Part shown: one piece after another, positions 24,450 through 33,605 of the stretch
Layout of the letters: each line of letters opens with the position of its first letter
Position numbering within the stretch: position 1 is the stretch's first letter
NCBI RefSeq assembly: GCF_001653565.1
Contig: NZ_LYPB01000073.1
Coordinates: 294,896-358,895, forward strand
Reading direction: 5' to 3'
DNA length: 64,000 nt
DNA from: Paenibacillus oryzisoli
Lineage (GTDB): Bacteria > Bacillota > Bacilli > Paenibacillales > NBRC-103111
The notes under the pieces: generated by a model
Databases searched by the model: none
Seen by the model: only the letters and a program-made list of their open reading frames with translations
Told to the model about the DNA's origin: nothing
Position numbers and translations under genes: made by a program

Positions 24450-25091
24450 CTATTCAGGCAAGCTCTCATGAACGATGTATTCGTTCTCACCCGCGACGAT
24501 CAAACTTTGACCTTGTGTAACATCCGTTGCCCAATTCATGAATGCTTCCGCATTAGCCGCTAATGGATAACAAGGTACGGTAACCTTGTCCGTAAACCCA
24601 ATATCCCCTAGCAGCATCCCTTGATTTCTCAGCTCATTTTCCAGCTTGCCATACCATGTATAATCGACTTCAATCAGCACAAGCTGATGATTTACTTTAT
24701 AAATCGGCTTTCCTGCTTCTATGCCTGCCACAGCCCCATCCGCATAAGCGCGTATAAGACCGCCAGCCCCTAACATGATGCCACCAAAATAACGAGTAAC
24801 TACGACAACGGTATTCTTGAGCCCTTGATGCTTCATCACTTCCAGAATCGGCTTCCCTGCGGTACCGCTGGGTTCTCCATCATCGGATTGCTTCTGGATT
24901 TGATCCCGCTCACCAATGATATACGCACTGCAATTATGCGTCGCCGCTCTGTGTTCTTTCTTGATGGCTTCAATAAACTGGATTGCTTCTTCTTCTGACT
25001 CTACGGGTTTAGCATGACCGATGAAACGTGACTTCTTGATGATAATCTCAGACGAACCATAGGAATGGATTGTGCGATAATGTGCTAGCAT
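24450..25091 (-). CDS. IMPACT-family protein (YigZ/YvyE)
   Basis: A 213-residue protein of the UPF0029/IMPACT family. The N-terminal domain shows SRFIGHAKPVESEEEA, HRAATHNCSAYIIG, DDGEPSGTAGKPILEV and VVVTRYFGGIMLGAGGLIRAY. A C-terminal ferredoxin-like domain follows (about 140-213). The frame opens 18 codons earlier, but the ATG giving MLAHYRTIHSYG follows GAGAAAGG and matches the family N-terminus. Function is poorly defined; nucleic-acid binding has been proposed for the family. Confidence 0.9.
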   Translation of the reverse strand: MLAHYRTIHSYGSSEIIIKKSRFIGHAKPVESEEEAIQFIEAIKKEHRAATHNCSAYIIGERDQIQKQSDDGEPSGTAGKPILEVMKHQGLKNTVVVVTRYFGGIMLGAGGLIRAYADGAVAGIEAGKPIYKVNHQLVLIEVDYTWYGKLENELRNQGMLLGDIGFTDKVTVPCYPLAANAEAFMNWATDVTQGQSLIVAGENEYIVHESLPE

Positions 25092-25205
25092 AGCCAACCT
25101 TTCTCGGTAGAAGGAAACAACTGTTTCACTATATTCTACACACAACGTAGTACTTCGACAATATAGAAAGAAAATTTACCACATAAATAATGGAAAAAAA
25201 GGTGC

Positions 25206-25241
25206 AAAAAAACGACCTATCCGATAGGATTGATCGTTTTT
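25206..25241 (-). terminator. Terminator after pgi
   Basis: An AACGAC/GATCGTT outer stem with an inner CTATC/GATAG hairpin, with A-runs and T-runs on both sides; ends pgi on the minus strand. Confidence 0.7.
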
Positions 25242-25256
25242 CGTTTTCAAGTTCAA

Positions 25257-26612
25257 TTACTTTTGCAAACGAGCTTCAAGTTCTGCTTTTTCTTTCTCAT
25301 AGCCAGGCTTGCCTAATAGGGCAAACATATTCTTTTTGTACGCTTCAACACCCGGTTGATCGAATGGATTAACACCCATCAAGTAGCCGCTGATAGCGCA
25401 AGCTTTTTCAAAAAAGTAGACCATGTATCCGAACGTGTAAGGCGTCATATCCGGCAATGTCACGATTAGGTTCGGTACTTGACCGTCTGTGTGAGCAAGC
25501 ATCGTACCTTGGAAAGCTTTTTTGTTTACAAAGTCCATCGTTTTGCCGCTAAGGAAGTTCAACCCATCCAGATCATCTGCGTCTGTACCGATCGTGATAT
25601 GATCAGCCACTTGGTCAACTTGGATAACGGTTTCGAACAAAATGCGGTTACCATCTTGAACGAATTGTCCCATGGAATGAAGATCCGTTGAGAAGTCGAC
25701 GGAAGCTGGGTAAATCCCTTTGTAGTCCTTCCCTTCGCTTTCACCAAACAATTGCTTCCACCACTCCGAAACGAAGTGCAGGGATGGCTCATAGTTGACA
25801 AGGATTTCAATGGTTTTGCCTTTACGATACAAGGAGTTACGAACAGCTGCATATTGGTAGGCTTGGTTTTCGCTAAGCTTCGGATTCGAGAACTCTTGTT
25901 GCGCGTCTGCCGCACCTTTCATAATTGCTTCAACGTCAATGCCCGCTGTTGCAATAGGAAGCAAACCAACCGCTGTAAGTACGGAGTAACGTCCACCCAC
26001 ATCATCTGGAATAACGAAGGTCTCGTATCCTTCTGCATTTGCTAATGTTTTGAGCGCGCCTTTCTCTTGATCCGTTGTTGCATAAATCCGTTTGCGAGCC
26101 GCTTCTTTACCATATTTCTTCTCCAATAGTTCGCGGAAAATACGGAAAGCAATCGCTGGCTCAGTCGTCGTACCGGATTTGGAAATCACATTCACGGAGA
26201 AATCCTTGCCTTCAAGCAATTGAAGCAAGTGCGTGACATATGTCGAAGAGATATTATTTCCTACGAAATAAATCTCAGGCGTTTTACGTTTATCCCTTGG
26301 CAGAATATTATAAAAGGAATGAGATAGCATTTCTAGAGCCGCGCGTGCACCTAGATAGGATCCGCCAATACCGATTACGACAAGTGCCTCAGAATCCGAT
26401 TGAATTTGCTTCGCAGCTGCCTCAATACGGGCAAACTCTTCACGATTGTAGTTCTCAGGAAGATCCACCCACCCTAAATAATCAGAGCCTGCACCTGTTT
26501 TGTTATGTAGTTGATCATGGGCTAACTCCACTTGAGCCGACAAATAATCGACCTCATGCTGAGATAAAAAGGATAATGCTTTGCTGTAATCAAATTGTAG
26601 TTTTGTACTCAA
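25257..26612 (-). CDS. pgi: Glucose-6-phosphate isomerase
   Basis: A 451-residue cytoplasmic isomerase linking glucose-6-phosphate and fructose-6-phosphate. Signatures: [17 protein letters not shown], the sugar-phosphate SIS motif [30 protein letters not shown] (PGI signature 1 region), and [32 protein letters not shown] near the end. An ATG lies five codons upstream, but the strong GGAGG between them points to the TTG that gives (M)[18 protein letters not shown] before the ATG leaves that start possible. Confidence 0.93.
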   Translation of the reverse strand: MSTKLQFDYSKALSFLSQHEVDYLSAQVELAHDQLHNKTGAGSDYLGWVDLPENYNREEFARIEAAAKQIQSDSEALVVIGIGGSYLGARAALEMLSHSFYNILPRDKRKTPEIYFVGNNISSTYVTHLLQLLEGKDFSVNVISKSGTTTEPAIAFRIFRELLEKKYGKEAARKRIYATTDQEKGALKTLANAEGYETFVIPDDVGGRYSVLTAVGLLPIATAGIDVEAIMKGAADAQQEFSNPKLSENQAYQYAAVRNSLYRKGKTIEILVNYEPSLHFVSEWWKQLFGESEGKDYKGIYPASVDFSTDLHSMGQFVQDGNRILFETVIQVDQVADHITIGTDADDLDGLNFLSGKTMDFVNKKAFQGTMLAHTDGQVPNLIVTLPDMTPYTFGYMVYFFEKACAISGYLMGVNPFDQPGVEAYKKNMFALLGKPGYEKEKAELEARLQK

Positions 26613-26736
26613 TTGGTTCGCCTCCATCTCTATTTTTCACCTTTTCCTAGCATACTTATTTGCTTGTCCAAAAGCAAGCGAGAAAGGAATTCACAGGTAT
26701 TAATTCCCATGCTAAAATGAAGTCAGAGGTGAGGAC

Positions 26737-28023
26737 ATGAAACGTATCGGCTTTATTGGACTTGGCACAATGGGTAAGCCCATGGCTGCTAACCTTATTC
26801 AAAAAGGTTTTATGGTAACTGTGTATAATCGTACTGCTGGCAAAGCGGACGAGCTTGGACGACTGGGGGCTGAGGTCGGCCTCACGCCAGCGGAAGTCGC
26901 TCGCAACTCAGATGTCCTATTTACGATGCTCAGCAACGATGCTGCGCTTCTCGAAACATTTTACAGTGAGCAAGGTATTCTGAGCGGTATTCACCCGGCA
27001 CTCACCATTATTGACACCAGCACCGTATCTCCCCAAACTAGCCAAAAGCTCGCTGAAGAGCTCGCAGCGCATTTCGTCGACTTCCTCGACGCGCCTGTGA
27101 CAGGCACGAAGCCCGCTGCTGAAGCAGCTACGCTTACATTCATGGTTGGCGGCAGCCGAGAAGTATTCGAGGAGCAGGAAGAATTGTTCCACGTACTCGG
27201 CAGTAAAGCACTTTACCTAGGACCAAGCGGTTCAGGTTCCTATGCGAAGCTCGCTCACAACACAATGGTGGGCATTAACCTCGCAGGACTTGCCGAAGGC
27301 TTATCTATCGCAACGAAAGCAGGCATTCATCCTAGCCAATTCTTAGAAATCGTCCGCTCAGGCGGAGCTAATAGCAAGCAAGTCGAGCTCAAAGGCGAGA
27401 AAATCCTCGATCGCGATTTCAGCAATCAATTCTCATTGAAGCTGATGTTGAAGGATTTGCTGCTTGCCCAAGAGATTACAGGGAAGTTTCAATTACCAAC
27501 ACCGATGCTGCAATCAGCAACGAATCTGTTCCAAATCGGCGTAAGCAAAGGCTTAGGGGAAGAAGATCTAAGCGCAGTCATTAAATGTTACGAAGAATGG
27601 ATGGGGCAAGAAGTTGTCAAGCCTAGCGAGCCTGTTGTTACGGAACTGGTGAAAGTCGCTTCTCCGCTCTCCGGTCGCGAACGTCGTAAGAATACACGGG
27701 TGCAGCTGGATATTAACTTGAAGCTGTCCATTTATCAATGGGAGCAAGAAGGTTCATTCTCCGGACAAAATATTGACGGAACTCTCTTCGACTTATCTGA
27801 AAGCGGACTGCAAATCACAACGGATGTGCTGCTTGCACCAGATATGTTCGTCGTCATCCACTTCCCTCAGGAAGCTGGACTACCTCCAATCACGGGTCGC
27901 GTCATTCGCATCGTGACTGAAGGACGCAGTTTCCGATATGGCTGTATGCTGTCGGGCTTGCCGCCGTACGTGCGGATCAAGTTGGAGCAGTATATTGAGG
28001 AACATATTGCGAGTGCAGTGTAG
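26737..28023 (+). CDS. Beta-hydroxyacid dehydrogenase fused to a C-terminal PilZ domain
   Basis: A 428-residue fusion. Residues 1-290 are a 3-hydroxyisobutyrate dehydrogenase-type enzyme: KRIGFIGLGTMGKPMAANLI (Rossmann), FLDAPVTGTKPAAEAATLTFMVGG (substrate loop), and the catalytic Lys segment GSGSYAKLAHNTMVGINLAG. Residues about 310-428 are a PilZ domain with both c-di-GMP motifs, the RRKNTR box (RxxxR type) and DLSESG (DxSxxG). Such enzymes are normally about 290 residues with no PilZ. The join is in frame with no sign of a sequencing frameshift. Activity regulated by c-di-GMP is an inference. Confidence 0.88.
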   Translation: MKRIGFIGLGTMGKPMAANLIQKGFMVTVYNRTAGKADELGRLGAEVGLTPAEVARNSDVLFTMLSNDAALLETFYSEQGILSGIHPALTIIDTSTVSPQTSQKLAEELAAHFVDFLDAPVTGTKPAAEAATLTFMVGGSREVFEEQEELFHVLGSKALYLGPSGSGSYAKLAHNTMVGINLAGLAEGLSIATKAGIHPSQFLEIVRSGGANSKQVELKGEKILDRDFSNQFSLKLMLKDLLLAQEITGKFQLPTPMLQSATNLFQIGVSKGLGEEDLSAVIKCYEEWMGQEVVKPSEPVVTELVKVASPLSGRERRKNTRVQLDINLKLSIYQWEQEGSFSGQNIDGTLFDLSESGLQITTDVLLAPDMFVVIHFPQEAGLPPITGRVIRIVTEGRSFRYGCMLSGLPPYVRIKLEQYIEEHIASAV

Positions 28024-28041
28024 AACATACGAATAGAAAAT

Positions 28042-28085
28042 AGAACACCGTTCTTTCCTAAAGTGGAAGTGGCGGTGTTCTTTTT
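28042..28085. terminator. Bidirectional terminator between the PilZ fusion gene and the tail cluster
   Basis: AGAACACCG (28042-28050) pairs with CGGTGTTCT (28073-28081), with TTTTT on the plus side and T-rich sequence on the minus side. It separates convergent transcripts. Confidence 0.8.
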
Positions 28086-28108
28086 AAGTTGGACGGCATG
28101 CTGTCGGT

Positions 28109-28693
28109 TCACAATTGGCCTGACACTTTACGGAGTTCGTTGGCTAGACGGTGGAACTCTTCCCTCGCCTCTGCATCATCCGTGCTCATCCAAGCAGCAG
28201 ATAAAAAGTTAATAATTTTATTCGCATCATCTGAACTCATTACATACTCCCTTTCTTCGTCTTCAGTATGGTCAAAACGTGTCAGATCACTCCCCTCAAT
28301 AATACGAATAAGCTTGTCCGCATAGTTTGGATCCGTCGCATATCCTGCTTGCTGGAGCCTTCGACTCGCTTTTCGGTAGTCCTGTTCATTTACGATCATG
28401 GCGTACCTTGGATTGTTCACAAGTAGGATAGCATGATCGCGTATACTATCGCTCCAGCTTTCATAGACACAGAACCCATCTACAATTTGCAGCCACTTGC
28501 CGTTAATGAATTCCTGCGTAGCTTGCTGTTGCCCACTTCCTTTGATCCCAAATAAATTATTGCCTGGGGCATATTGGCCCCAACCGCTTTCCAGAATAGC
28601 CTGTGCTATCGTCACACTAGCCAGAATTCCATAGGCTAACCTGTTCGCTTGTGCGGCAGGCGCAATTTGCTCAATAAATGTTTCTTTACTCAT
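28109..28693 (-). CDS. Glucosaminidase-type endolysin
   Basis: A 194-residue peptidoglycan hydrolase of the FlgJ/LytG glucosaminidase family: SVTIAQAILESGWGQYAPGNNLFGIKG (with the catalytic Glu), VYESWSDSIRDHAILL, and NYADKLIRIIE. A further 40 residues follow the domain with no clear cell-wall-binding motif. Its ATG overlaps the holin stop by 4 bp. It should act with the holin to release tail particles by lysis. Confidence 0.88.
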   Translation of the reverse strand: MSKETFIEQIAPAAQANRLAYGILASVTIAQAILESGWGQYAPGNNLFGIKGSGQQQATQEFINGKWLQIVDGFCVYESWSDSIRDHAILLVNNPRYAMIVNEQDYRKASRRLQQAGYATDPNYADKLIRIIEGSDLTRFDHTEDEEREYVMSSDDANKIINFLSAAWMSTDDAEAREEFHRLANELRKVSGQL

Positions 28694-29088
28694 AACCCTT
28701 CCCCCTTGCTTCGTAAGACTTGAATCATTTGCTTCAAAAAGGCAGGAAGTGGCAGACCTAAACGTCCATAATTTTCAGTAATGGAGATAAACTCATTGGC
28801 CAAGTAAAAATAAATGGCGCCTGTCATCATGAGGTCTGTATCCAAGAGAATATCCATGCGATGAGCCAGCATAATAACAAGCAGCATAAGTCCTTTGCGC
28901 GCCAGGCCCCAATAACCAACTTGACTGTTGAGGCCTTGCTGCTCTTTGATCGAAGCCGCAATACCGGTGACATAATCGACGAGTATCGCCGTGAGGAAGA
29001 GACCAATAAGTTCGCTCCACCCGCCGAAGGCGTAGGTTGCTATCGCTCCGAGGGTGGCTGTAATCAGGTTAAAACTGATTTGGTTCAT
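28690..29088 (-). CDS. Phage holin (Holin_4/toxin-secretion type)
   Basis: A 132-residue membrane protein with about three to four helices: ISFNLITATLGAIATYAFGG, IGLFLTAILVDYVTGIAAS (holin_4 signature DYVTG), GLMLLVIMLAHRMD, and a C-terminal ITENYGRLGLPLPAFLKQ. It forms the lesion through which the downstream endolysin reaches the wall. A hairpin precedes it. Confidence 0.88.
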   Translation of the reverse strand: MNQISFNLITATLGAIATYAFGGWSELIGLFLTAILVDYVTGIAASIKEQQGLNSQVGYWGLARKGLMLLVIMLAHRMDILLDTDLMMTGAIYFYLANEFISITENYGRLGLPLPAFLKQMIQVLRSKGEGL

Positions 29089-29119
29089 GTTCTTTGCTCC
29101 TTTCTTGGGGGGTGGGTTG

Positions 29120-29152
29120 GGTCTACTGGGACTTTTGGCTTCCGGGTAGACC
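29120..29152 (-). other. Hairpin between fibre-associated gene and lysis genes
   Basis: GGTCTACTGGGA pairs imperfectly with TCCGGGTAGACC in the 76-bp gap before holin. With no clean T-run it may tune lysis gene expression by partial termination or RNA processing. Confidence 0.5.
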
Positions 29153-29164
29153 TTTTACAGCGTT

Positions 29165-29701
29165 TCACCACGATATTGATGAGATATCTTCAGCATTGCT
29201 CGCTGAAAGTACAGCATTTTTTAGCTCCCAATACTTGCTGATGTTCGCGTTTTTATGGGCGAGCCCGTCGGCATACAGCAACTTGAATTGTTCACTAGTA
29301 TGGGACTGAGGTACACCTGATGCTTTCCACTTGATGTTATCCATATGGATTTCCGCTGAGATTGCATTGAATGTGCTTTCCAGATTAATCTGGTCATGGT
29401 ATGCAAAATCATATGCGTTATCTGTGCCGAGGGCGTCAGATGTGAACCCTGCTAGGATAGATGCATTACATGCGACATTGAGAGAGTTGATTTTAGCGGT
29501 CCTAGCGTCATTCAATACTTGAACTGGCGTTGGTTGCATAGCGTTCCATGCAGATTGAAGGTCGTCTAGAGTTGGCTGGGGATCCTCCAAGTTCCATTGT
29601 GCGATGTACGGGCCGTTGCCGTCTGAATCGTCTTGGACGATGAAGTCGGTCATGGGAATGGATTGTGGGTATAGATGCATGATTGCTTGTGCTATGTTCA
29701 T
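29165..29701 (-). CDS. XkdW-like/DUF4376 tail-associated protein
   Basis: A 178-residue protein with two parts. The N-terminal segment (MNIAQAIMHLYP, DFIVQDDSDGNGPYIAQWN, PQPTLDDLQSAWNA) resembles XkdW. The C-terminal half (INSLNVACNASILAGFTSDALG, YDFAYHDQINLESTFNA) resembles DUF4376, common in fibre-assembly or fibre-attached proteins. It follows the fibre gene by 14 bp, so a fibre chaperone or tip role is likely. Confidence 0.75.
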   Translation of the reverse strand: MNIAQAIMHLYPQSIPMTDFIVQDDSDGNGPYIAQWNLEDPQPTLDDLQSAWNAMQPTPVQVLNDARTAKINSLNVACNASILAGFTSDALGTDNAYDFAYHDQINLESTFNAISAEIHMDNIKWKASGVPQSHTSEQFKLLYADGLAHKNANISKYWELKNAVLSASNAEDISSISW

Positions 29702-29715
29702 GTGGGTTTCCTCCT

Positions 29716-32700
29716 TTATGCGATTCTAGTAATTTCTAGGGTTGATCCCGATGCTAATACAGTTGCCGATGATGTAGTAAGATAAATTTCTATGAAATCG
29801 CCTGCAACTAAATCCACCATAAATACACTTGGAATGATAGGTGAGGAATAAGTCGTCCCATTATTAACATGACCATAACGGAAAGCACTTCCGTTTTTAT
29901 AGAGTATAAGCGAGTATGATACAGATGTTGTAATACCTGAATTAAACGCTAGTACGGCATTAACTGTATAAGTTCCTGTACTTTTTGTTGTAAATCTGCT
30001 AGTGGCAAACTCCGTTAAATTATCAGATGTTACACTTTGAAGAGTTACTTTTGTAGCAGTCGCCGCTGAAATGCTTTGTGTAGTATTACTTGCGGCGGAA
30101 ACTCTACTTCTATTTGCTTGTGTATTATCTCCCCAAGGGTTAATAACGCCTGATGTGACGCCCCCATAGTTGTTTGTAGCATTAGGTTGTGTTCCAATCC
30201 TAGATATAGTAGCCGTTGTTGAAGCGGTGGCACCATTGACATTTGAATTTCCAGTACTGTCCTGTAGGCTTACACGACATCCATGGTCTGCGTATAAAAC
30301 ATCACTTTTATTGCTTATTACGGAATTGTGAAAGAATACGACAGACATTGTTGCATAGAGTCCCATCTTAGTGATAGAGGAAGACACTAGATTCATAAAT
30401 CCAAATTGAACAAAGGACGATCTTACAACCGATAAGGAATTTGTTGTCGTACTAGTTATGTTAAATCCTGTGACTACAACGCCGTTAATACAGTTTGCAA
30501 CAACAATGGAACTAACACTTCTGGACGTACTTACAATGGAATCCCCAGTTAAGTATATAACACCACCATTTTTACCTACGAAGCCCTCGATTCTAACATC
30601 TTCCACATACGTCCCCGCTGCTACAAATACGTTGATAGGGTGGTTGACAATTTGTGGAATAGAGTCTATAGCCCTTTGGATTGTCTTAAATGGCATACCC
30701 GAGCTTCCATCGTTATTGTCCGCACCGTTTGTCCCGTCTACATACAGCGTCATTGCCGCCGTTGTCTTTTGCGGTACGTTGTAAATCTGTCTAGCTAATC
30801 TCTCCGCTTCACTGATACGTGCGTCTTGATCTGCATCATTCATAGACAATAAATCAACAGCGGTTTTAAGGTTGCTTGCTGTCTCCCCTGTTACGGCTTG
30901 TACTGGTGCTGATAGTAAGTATTGATCTAGGGCAATGTATGAGACTTCATAGGTTGCAGTTGGGTCGTAGTTTACTATCAGTGTGTAAGCATTGCCCCCG
31001 CCGTATCCATTTGCGTGATTCGTTCTAATCGTCCAACTACTGTCTAGTTTTCCGTTTTTATAAATAGCGTATATGCGATTAGTTTTATTTCTAAGAAGAC
31101 ATACTGGAAATGCTGTGTTATTAATGTGATATACCGTTAAATCCGCAATAGGGACAACTTTCTCCCGTACAATAATTCCTTGTCCCACTTCAATCTGATT
31201 CAATCCTTCGTGAAGTGTCATGCTACCTTCTACCGCTACTTCTTCAAATGTTGGTGTAGCTAGTTGATAGGTTAGTTTGTAAGGTGTGAAACCGTTAGAT
31301 GCTGTAGTAGGTAATGTCCCTGATCCTGAAGAACTAACCCATGTACCTATCGAACCCGCTGTGAGGGGCGTACCACCTGTGGTAGGTGTCCAACGTCTAA
31401 CCCATCCTTTTGTCCCCGTTCCGTTATAAGGTACGGGTGCAGATGACCATGATTCCTGTGTAGTCATAACCCACCCATAGAAATATGCTTGTATCTCTTG
31501 TGCTGTAGGTGTATAGGATTCGCCCCAACCGCTGTCTGTGTCGAAGATACTTACAAACAGCGTCCCTGCACTTGGTGCACTCCACATTAAAAACTGATCC
31601 CCCGTTGTAGCTGTTTGTATTTCGGAGATAATTTTACCGTCGTACTTAACAAGTCTATGTCCTACAACACCTATAAGAGATGCAGCAAACGCGCCTACTG
31701 CGGCGACTTGTTTAGCGCCTGCATAGTCACTACTGAAAGACCACGACAAGCTACCATCAAGAACCACGTCTTTTTTGAAACGACTCTCAACAAAGTACTT
31801 ACCGTCCCTCTTAAACAACGTATCGTAGACAATACCGTCTACGGATGAGGCTAATTGGACATTCGGGAATGCAAGCATATCGTCGTTACGTGGTTTGAAT
31901 GGTTGAGCCGTTGTGCCAAGATTAAGCATAGGATTTGTATATACATACGTACCCGCAGAAGGCATATAGAAGTTTACATGCACATAAACTTCATTTGCTT
32001 GAGCCGTAAATGTCGTAGATACACTACCTGAACTTATGTAAAAATTAGTCCTTACGTTGCTTCCGTTAATATCTCTAGTTGTTAGGTAGACGCCGCCCGA
32101 ATTAGTAGTATTCACACTAAATGAATACTGTTGACTTGGAACTATGGGAGCCACGTAAAAAAAGTTTATTGTATTTGTTAGCGTGACTTTGTACGGTTCA
32201 TTAATTTGGTAATTGCCGTTGTTGTCTTTCGCCCACTCATTAAACGTAGGCAACAAGTTCTCCCCGTACTTAATTACATAAGGTGCATTAACATGTTTGA
32301 CATCGTCTACGTAAGGGTATTTTGCGGCGATATATGCTTGTGCATTGGCTACGCTTAGACCGTCAATATATGTTTTTTCTGTGGATGTGATTTCATAAAC
32401 GCGTAAACAATCTGCATAAGCATATTTCGTACTTGCACCTGTTACTAATACTTGTGCGGTATGCGTTGCTCCTGTAGCTCCAAAAGTTGCATAAGAAATA
32501 CCGAAAGCCGTCGTACTTGTTACCGCGTTACCAGACACAAGAGAAGCTATCTCGACTTTAACATTTGTCGCATTACCGTTCTTCAATTCTCCTACGATTA
32601 AATATTTATTACCTGAGATCGTATTGAACACTCTTTGCATTGTGCCCGCTGTGCTTGTAAGCGTAGCTTTGATACTGTTATTTCCGTTAACCTTATTTGT

Positions 32701-33021
32701 TGTATCGAGTGCGAGAGTAGTACCTCCCGCTGTAAACCTACTCACATCCTCACAATTCCCATCCCGCCCCAACAAATTAACCAACGTACGCCCCTTGATA
32801 TTCAAGTTGTTTAACGGCGAGCTCTGTGGAACATTAACAACCTGCATCCCATTAACCAAATTTACAGCCGTTGGAGGTGGGCTAACTCCAACTTGCGAAC
32901 CTAGCTGCGCATCAATCTTATCCCAGTTATCATTCAACATGGTGTTAATATCGAATGTATCATTGCCGTCTGTTGACGGATTTTTCTTATACAGTCCTAC
33001 GTTCGTTGTCGTGCTGGACAT
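29716..33021 (-). CDS. Tail fibre / receptor-binding protein with right-handed beta-helix
   Basis: An 1101-residue protein, the largest in the tail cluster. The N-terminus (NVGLYKKNPSTDGNDTFDINTMLNDNWDKID) is the XkdV-like attachment segment. The centre holds beta-rich, Thr/Ser/Asn-rich modules, probably carbohydrate-binding. Residues about 740-960 form a parallel beta-helix of the pectate-lyase type (TLYVDGTNGADNNDGSSG, FKTIQRAIDSIPQ, INVFVAAGTYVEDVRIEG). A C-terminal beta domain resembles C1q-like/knob domains. It should decide which cells the particle binds. Confidence 0.85.
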   Translation of the reverse strand: MSSTTTNVGLYKKNPSTDGNDTFDINTMLNDNWDKIDAQLGSQVGVSPPPTAVNLVNGMQVVNVPQSSPLNNLNIKGRTLVNLLGRDGNCEDVSRFTAGGTTLALDTTNKVNGNNSIKATLTSTAGTMQRVFNTISGNKYLIVGELKNGNATNVKVEIASLVSGNAVTSTTAFGISYATFGATGATHTAQVLVTGASTKYAYADCLRVYEITSTEKTYIDGLSVANAQAYIAAKYPYVDDVKHVNAPYVIKYGENLLPTFNEWAKDNNGNYQINEPYKVTLTNTINFFYVAPIVPSQQYSFSVNTTNSGGVYLTTRDINGSNVRTNFYISSGSVSTTFTAQANEVYVHVNFYMPSAGTYVYTNPMLNLGTTAQPFKPRNDDMLAFPNVQLASSVDGIVYDTLFKRDGKYFVESRFKKDVVLDGSLSWSFSSDYAGAKQVAAVGAFAASLIGVVGHRLVKYDGKIISEIQTATTGDQFLMWSAPSAGTLFVSIFDTDSGWGESYTPTAQEIQAYFYGWVMTTQESWSSAPVPYNGTGTKGWVRRWTPTTGGTPLTAGSIGTWVSSSGSGTLPTTASNGFTPYKLTYQLATPTFEEVAVEGSMTLHEGLNQIEVGQGIIVREKVVPIADLTVYHINNTAFPVCLLRNKTNRIYAIYKNGKLDSSWTIRTNHANGYGGGNAYTLIVNYDPTATYEVSYIALDQYLLSAPVQAVTGETASNLKTAVDLLSMNDADQDARISEAERLARQIYNVPQKTTAAMTLYVDGTNGADNNDGSSGMPFKTIQRAIDSIPQIVNHPINVFVAAGTYVEDVRIEGFVGKNGGVIYLTGDSIVSTSRSVSSIVVANCINGVVVTGFNITSTTTNSLSVVRSSFVQFGFMNLVSSSITKMGLYATMSVVFFHNSVISNKSDVLYADHGCRVSLQDSTGNSNVNGATASTTATISRIGTQPNATNNYGGVTSGVINPWGDNTQANRSRVSAASNTTQSISAATATKVTLQSVTSDNLTEFATSRFTTKSTGTYTVNAVLAFNSGITTSVSYSLILYKNGSAFRYGHVNNGTTYSSPIIPSVFMVDLVAGDFIEIYLTTSSATVLASGSTLEITRIA

Positions 33022-33038
33022 ATATGTTTCCCTCCATT

Positions 33039-33605
33039 TTAAACGGGCATAAATGGCGCGAAGTCGGTCATTTTCCTCGTTTGAATTTCGTTAATTTTTA
33101 ACTTTTGATGCAACTGACTTAGCAAAAAATATTTATATTTATAGACCACCTGCAAATGGGCTGGCTTGATTTCCTCGATAGCTGCTTGCAGGTCGCTTAG
33201 GTTCGGCGGCGTCCCCAACGTATCCACAAACCGCACCGTAAACTGGTACGCAGCCGGCTGCTGCGTAACCTCTACCGCTCCGCGGTCGTAGGCCTCGGCC
33301 ACGCTTTGGATCAAGTCCACGGTGACGGTCCCGACGCCGCGCAGCTTGGCATTGATCACCGACCGACGCTGATCGTCGGGCTTGCCTGGCACTGGCGCGA
33401 TGCCGAGCTCGGCCTCCCACGCGTCCAGCCCCCACGTCGCGGAGCCCACGAAAAATTGCCCTAATGTCTCCTCCAAGGAGACACGCAATTGATCGAGCTC
33501 AGCCCCTTGGGCTTGCAGGATAGAGCCCATCACACGCGATGTCTCGTAGTATTCAGGCAAATAGCCCAGCATGCGCTTGCCACTTGATGAAGTCACTTGC
33601 GTCAT
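33039..33605 (-). CDS. xkdU: Baseplate protein XkdU (DUF2313/YmfQ)
   Basis: A 188-residue protein matching the YmfQ/DUF2313 pattern: MLGYLPEYYETSRVMGSILQAQGAE, FFVGSATWGLDAWEAELGI, RRSVINAKLRGVGTVTVDLI. It acts at the baseplate-fibre junction. The ATG overlaps the stop of the baseplate J gene by 4 bp. Third-position GC is raised in the middle of the gene. Confidence 0.88.
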   Translation of the reverse strand: MTQVTSSSGKRMLGYLPEYYETSRVMGSILQAQGAELDQLRVSLEETLGQFFVGSATWGLDAWEAELGIAPVPGKPDDQRRSVINAKLRGVGTVTVDLIQSVAEAYDRGAVEVTQQPAAYQFTVRFVDTLGTPPNLSDLQAAIEEIKPAHLQVVYKYKYFLLSQLHQKLKINEIQTRKMTDFAPFMPV

